Shown here: one piece after another, positions 59,139 through 64,000 of the stretch
Position numbering within the stretch: position 1 is the first letter of the stretch
How the letters are laid out: each line of letters begins with the position of its first letter
Assembly: GCA_950106755.1 (NCBI GenBank)
Contig: OX467090.1
Location: 14,135,489-14,199,488 of the forward strand
Direction of reading: 5' to 3'
DNA: 64,000 bases
Origin: Climacium dendroides
Lineage: Eukaryota > Streptophyta > Bryopsida > Hypnales > Climaciaceae
The notes under the pieces: generated by a model
Told to the model about the DNA's origin: nothing
Databases searched by the model: none
What the model saw: the letters and a program-made list of their open reading frames with translations, nothing else
Program-made: the position numbers and the translations under genes

Positions 59139-61007
59139 TTAACTCTTTAATGCCATATGATTTTCAAAGTGAGAAAAACATAAATAACTCATCATTTGAG
59201 AGGAATTGGAAGTAAATTGGAAAATACACACTTAATTTTTACCTTGAGTACCACATTATCATCTCCACAAATTACAACTTGTCAAATTTGTCAATGCTAG
59301 TGACAATATGCAATAATTAACAAAAAAATTCATTAAGATGAATAGAAAACACTTGTCCTACACCATCTACTATAACATTGACTACAAGAGTAAAAAAATA
59401 GAGGTTTTTTACCAAAAAAATAACAAAGGTCAAATAAAAAAGACTACTAAAACAATCACATATAATCTATAATACCATATATATAGTATCTACATGCAAC
59501 AACAATTGGCAAACATACCCACATTATTATCACTAACTAACCACTCCTACTTTGACATACTAGTCCTCTCCACTAGATGTAGAAAACCTTTCACAATGGT
59601 TAGTAACATTAACCTTGTAAGAACATTGTGGATGATTTGGATATGATGAATGGTCAAACAATCTTTTTTCATATTAAAGAATGCATGATTTTCATCCAAT
59701 ATCTTATGTGTAAATTTATTAATGCTATATTCACATCATTGAGTTAAGTTCAAGTCATATTCTTTGTTACTTTTTGATTTTATACAACATAGTTTGTCAA
59801 AAAAAATGGCATACATATGCACTATGTTTCATACTTTGAGCTTTTTTTCCTTAAAACTTGATTTTAACATACAAAATTATTTTTTTAGTTTTTCAACAAA
59901 ACTATAAAAAATGAAGCTTCCAAACTGTTGTTTCTTTTCCACTTGAAAATTTTGAAAAAATCCTTAAAAAATCCTCCCTCTATCCCAAAATGATCTTCTT
60001 GTTGGCCTTGATTTTTTATCCCCAAATGGATCTTTTGGAGTGCTTCACTCAATCACATTTTTTGTACCATTAGACTGAAGCTCTTTGCGAAGAAGGGTAT
60101 ACAAACTTTTTGCAATGGGCCAATGGCACATAGCTACACTAGTTTATGTAGATGGAATATTCATGTACTAATAGAGATAGCCTACAAGGCTTAATGGCAT
60201 CTAAAACTTTCACCAAGGTGACAAAATTTTGAGCCCTAGAAAATGAAATGTTTTCTCTAACAATTTCCAAATACACTTTGATTCTATAAATGTTAACCTT
60301 GAAGCACTCTAACATCCATTTTTTGGACGCAATGAAATGTTTTCTCTAACAATTTCGAAATACACTTCGATTTTGTAAATGTTAACGGTGAAGCGCTCTA
60401 ACATCCATTTTTTGGATGCAATGAAATATTTTCTCTAACAATTTCCAAATACACTTTGATTTTGTAAATGTTAACCCTGAAACACTCTGACGTTCATTTT
60501 TTGGACAATGTTACTGCTTGGATGAAAGTCATCTTAATTTTGGGTGATACTTGATCAAGTTCTTGTCTTATCTAATGGATGGATTTGGTGTTACTAAAGT
60601 ACATATTTTTCTAAAATTACAAATGTGGAAGTGTGTCAAGTGGTCAAATTGCATTGACTCTAGTTCAAAACTAAATTTGCAAAAATGAGGTCATAGATGA
60701 AAAGAACACAAAAATTTCAAAAAATTGTCATGTGAAGAAAACCTCATTTCAAATCCATTCCAACAAGTTTTACTCAAAAAATGATAATATTTTACTTGTA
60801 ATTGAATTTAGAAGAAATTTTGAAATCTCTGTTTCCAAATTTATAGAAAATAATTGGTCATAGCATTGGTGAATCTAACCGTATGGATGGAATGTAAAAC
60901 TCAAAATCTACAACGTTTCTTCATATAGCACTTCCAAAATATTCTTCCAAATTGTATTTTATAATGTTTTTTCCAATTGGAAAAGACTCCAGACGTTTAG
61001 GGGTTAA
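59139..61007. mobile_element. Putative 1.9-kb TTAACYCYTAAATGCC-ended element
   Basis: The left end TTAACTCTTTAATGCCATAT resembles the 32741 element. The right end (reverse complement TTAACCCCTAAACGTCTGGA) resembles the 26117 element. The similarity is limited to 12-16 bp, so the boundaries are tentative. Inside are an ACTAGT-family copy (about 59985-60143) and the 89-bp tandem array. No transposase was found. Confidence 0.45.
60242..60508. repeat. Tandem repeat, 89 bp x 3
   Basis: Units start AATGAAATG(A)TTTTCTCTAA at 60242, 60331 and 60420. Each ends in a TCTAACATCCATTTTTTGGA-type word. Divergence is a few percent between the first two and higher in the third. Confidence 0.92.
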
Positions 61008-61870
61008 ACAATATGAAACCAATTTAATGGGGTGACTATATTATTTGTACTTCATAATATTTGAAACTTAATAATGCCTGAAAATATTCAAACAACGTAC
61101 ATTTACTAGTCTGCTGGTTTCCTCTGGAACTGACAAGGCCCAATCAAGTTTACTCCACTCTAAATATGGAAGCCACTCAAACCCCTCTTGGTCAAAACCC
61201 ATTGTGCAACAATGATCCTAGATCCCTATATAACTGGAAACAGGAACCGGTGCACTTGCCGTGTGTTATGCAAATTGTCAGCACTGTCACGGTGATATAC
61301 ATGAAGATTGACATTAATTTGAGAAATACTTGGTCACTTCAGAACATTTGGAAAACTCTGATCCAGCATGTCGCACAGCCAGTTGATCAATTAGTAGAAA
61401 ATTAGAAATGTCGTCGATTACCTTTGGATTAAAAGTAAATGCAACCAATACCACCACAGAAATGAATGCAAGTCACGTATAAATATCTCTCATTCAAACA
61501 GCAGAATGATCAAAAGCCAAGTCTTTCCCAATGAAGCTCCCTTCGCATTAAAAACGAATTGTGAGACAGTGGTTCTCGAACTGACCACATACAGACAACG
61601 AATGTGACCAGGGACTTGTTTGCACGAGCTCTCCAAATTTTGAAGTTCAATGTTCGAAAGCCGGATTGGCTTTAATAATGTCAAGTTCAAGAGGCATGCT
61701 ATGATACATGTAGAGGAAAGCCACAATATCCATAAGACACTAAAGACAGTGAAGTTGAGCAGTACGACCAGACCTGTAGCTTAACAACGTCCAGCCACTG
61801 GAATGCACTTCACGAGGGCATAACAGCCTTCCTTATTGGTAGGTCTAGCTTGAGTCCGGACTCTAGGAGA
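61008..61870. other. Intergenic / 3' region of the J-protein gene, no gene seen
   Basis: Sequence of mixed composition. A 79-codon plus-strand frame (61166-61405) has no recognisable domain. The part from about 61500 is probably the 3' untranslated region of the minus-strand J-protein gene. Confidence 0.4.
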
Positions 61871-63850
61871 TCACCATTGCTTCTTGCCTTTCTTCTTCTT
61901 GCCTCGGGTTTTTGTGGCTGATCCTGGCTTCGCAGGGGAGCCCTTTGCAGGAACGCCCCCAGGAAATGGAACACCGCCATTCAGGTCATTAAAATTGCTT
62001 GAGCCCATAGCATTTTGCAGCCATTCAAAAAATTCTTGTTCTGTCATATTATCAGGAGGAAATGAAAAACCCTCAGAAAATGGGGAACCGTCAGGAGCCA
62101 TGGATGGGCCCTTCGCAGACCTAGCTGGTCGTGTGGTACCCTTTCCGATTCCGGACGTGTTCACTTGAAACGTCGGCTTGTGTGTATTTGGTGGGCACTT
62201 CAGTCCCTGCAAAATCCAATCAGAAACGTTGTTAGATTTGGGATTCAATAATAATATAATACTGGCATCATTTGGAACTGAGAACCGAGCATCATTGGAG
62301 CACATATCTAGCAATCCACTTGAGTGGGGATATTAGATCTTGTATGCGTGATAACAACATAATGCTCTGCAATATTATGGCTAAAATTTGATGACGAGAA
62401 GGTTTCGAACTTCATGTAGTATGCCACATTTAACGAAAGTCTACTTTCTCTCGCAAGGGCGATAACACTAATATTGTACATATGTTTAAATCAATTTAAG
62501 GTTCAAAGCCCACATGTTTAAGCCAAGTTGCTTTCACAAATTTGCAAAGAATGTTCCCACCTAAAATGTTCCCAATACAAGTCAGAGGATGAATATCACA
62601 CCTGACAAAGAACCCACTCCGTCACTTCATATACCACGCCATCAGCACAAGCGTAGGCATGAGGATGATCGATCTGCACGAAACACCAGATCTAAAGCAT
62701 TAGCAATTCAACTAGAGAATAAATAGGATGCAGGCCCTGAATCGAGCAACTTGACTTGGCGGTTAATTTGATTAAGTAATACGAACCTTTTGAAAGATTC
62801 CAAAGAAGAACGCTTGGCCAGTCTGTTCAACCCAACCATCACCATCCTTAGCTGGATGATGATCTTGGCACTCCTGCACGAAAGATGCCAACTTAAGTAT
62901 CCCATTTCAAAGGGCATGCACTCACACGTCATGGATAGCGCGAAGTGACCCTCGTCGAGACATCGAGTAATTAGATAGCTGAGTAAGTACGAAAACTACT
63001 TTTCGCCAGACTGCAGTCCATTGTTGCTGCCTGTTTAGTGTGGTTGCAAAAGATCCCCTACTCCAAATTTCCATTATATTGGACTCCAGAATCGAATACC
63101 TAAGACATGATTAACCTTACCTGACACCATCTTGCCCGAAGCTTAGTCTTGTTAGTCGAAATCCATGCATGGTTATTTCCACATTTCCGACATGAGATCC
63201 TACGAGAATTTGCTGGCAAGTCCTCGTCTCCATCATCTTCCGAATGCCTACATCCACAATCAGGGGTACCGTTTCTTCCATTCTGCACAAAGAAGAGTGC
63301 ATAAAGCATATCAGACAAGATGCAATCAACGTTAATACTGGTTATGATGCGTCGATATCCATGAACACAAAAGATACAAAGATCTCAATGTAAAGATACA
63401 TAAGATACTGCATATATAGTTTTGGTGATTCTTGGGAATTTTAAATCCTTGGGTTACATAAATCATAAATTTGTTAAAAACGTTAGCTGTCGAGAATAAA
63501 AGAAAAGAATTACCCCATGCACATGATGTCTTCGAATAGTCATAAGTAAATCTTCTCGACGCAACTCTTCATCATAAGTTTTCTTTTTAATTGCATCCAA
63601 CAGAACCTGGCGATCATCATGAAATTCCCTACGGTTAGAGATCATGATACAATTCCATATAAAGAGCAACTCAAGAACGAGTTCACATGAATGAAATAGA
63701 GCTGTAATTAGAGTTGAGCTCCGAAGTGTACAGCACAGTCAGACCTTCACAACTAAAATGAATTAGTACCTCATAAGCATTCTGCAAACGCTTGAAAGCT
63801 TCTTCAGCTTGGTCGTTTCCTCCATTCTTGTCAGGATGAACTAACATTGC
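61871..63850 (-). CDS. J-domain protein with Jiv90-like C-terminus (DNAJC14-like), 5' part outside the window
   Basis: An Hsp70 co-chaperone. Inferred exons (minus): 63850-63770, 63606-63514, 63282-63121, 62873-62787, 62673-62602, 62206-61871. All are phase 0 with GT-AG borders, giving 276 residues to the stop. The first exon begins inside the J domain: MLVHPDKNGG with the HPD triad that stimulates Hsp70 ATPase, then AEEAFKRLQNAYEVL. Next comes KKKTYDEELRRED, a Cys-rich segment (CGCRH...CRKCGNNHAW) that could bind zinc, then GDGWVEQTGQAFFFGIFQK, YACADGVVYEVTEWVLCQG and a PNTHKPTFQVNTS segment. These follow the order of the Jiv90 region of DNAJC14 relatives, which are often ER-membrane associated. 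The tail has many Gly and Pro residues and ends with a Lys-rich KTRGKKKKGKKQW. The N-terminal half and any membrane helices would lie beyond position 64000. Confidence 0.88.
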
Positions 63851-64000
63851 CTGCAAAATGAAAATGCCACAGCAGCTTGTAAAAACGAGAAAACAAAGAG
63901 ACAAGAAACCGACGCCATGGATGCAATTTTCAGGGAACTCATTATCTCTAAAACCACCAAATTACATTCAGAGTTCTGCAATTTCCAGTGGATCACAAAT
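63851..64000 (-). other. Intron of the J-protein gene at the window edge
   Basis: The 150 bp before the HPD exon show no J-domain helix I/II coding sequence. An acceptor-type TTTTGCAG precedes the exon at 63850, so the sequence to the edge is taken as intron. It could contain a short exon that I cannot recognise. Confidence 0.45.

Noticed and set aside
61166..61405. 79-codon plus-strand frame
   Set aside because: No domain and no homologous motif recognised. It lies just beyond a transposon end.

Overview
This window looks like nuclear DNA of a land plant. The genes have many short GT-AG introns, and the protein families are eukaryotic: an ALA-type P4-ATPase, a folylpolyglutamate synthase with about 15 exons, and a Jiv90/DNAJC14-like J-domain protein. 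Long AT-rich intergenic stretches are full of small inverted-repeat transposons. No operons, RNA genes, CRISPR arrays or viral genes were found. A bryophyte or other non-seed plant is my guess, from the low GC, short introns and the nuclease-kinase gene. The sequence alone does not prove it.

Layout: (1) 1-1861, minus strand: a gene cut by the left edge. It joins a PD-(D/E)xK restriction-endonuclease-like domain to a protein kinase domain and carries an in-frame TGA near the presumed start. (2) About 2.6-33.6 kb: a gene desert of about 31 kb. It holds a CACTA-type element with its transposase lost, several MITE families (many ending in AGGTAGG.../...CCTACCT next to TA), long foldbacks, decayed dispersed repeats and minisatellites. 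No intact transposase or reverse transcriptase is visible. (3) About 34-41 kb, plus strand: a complete seven-exon phospholipid flippase gene (ALA4-12-like, about 1292 residues) with a long leader and an unusual Ser/Arg-rich repeat insertion. (4) 43.9-45.4 kb, plus strand: a four-exon gene for a 158-residue protein I cannot identify. (5) 45.4-51.5 kb: repeats. (6) 51.5-58.5 kb, minus strand: folylpolyglutamate synthase, about 550 residues. (7) 58.9-61.0 kb: a MITE abutting a larger inverted-repeat element that contains three 89-bp tandem units. (8) 61.9 kb to the right edge, minus strand: the C-terminal part of a J-domain protein.

The genes are independent housekeeping or regulatory genes and do not form a pathway. 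The first gene is the best candidate for unusual biology. The repeat landscape is the other notable part: nested insertions, two cases where one MITE family abuts the same terminal motif of another element family, and tandem duplications in or near the leaders of several genes. Exon boundaries were read by eye from splice consensus, reading-frame continuity and family conservation. No alignment or transcript data were available.
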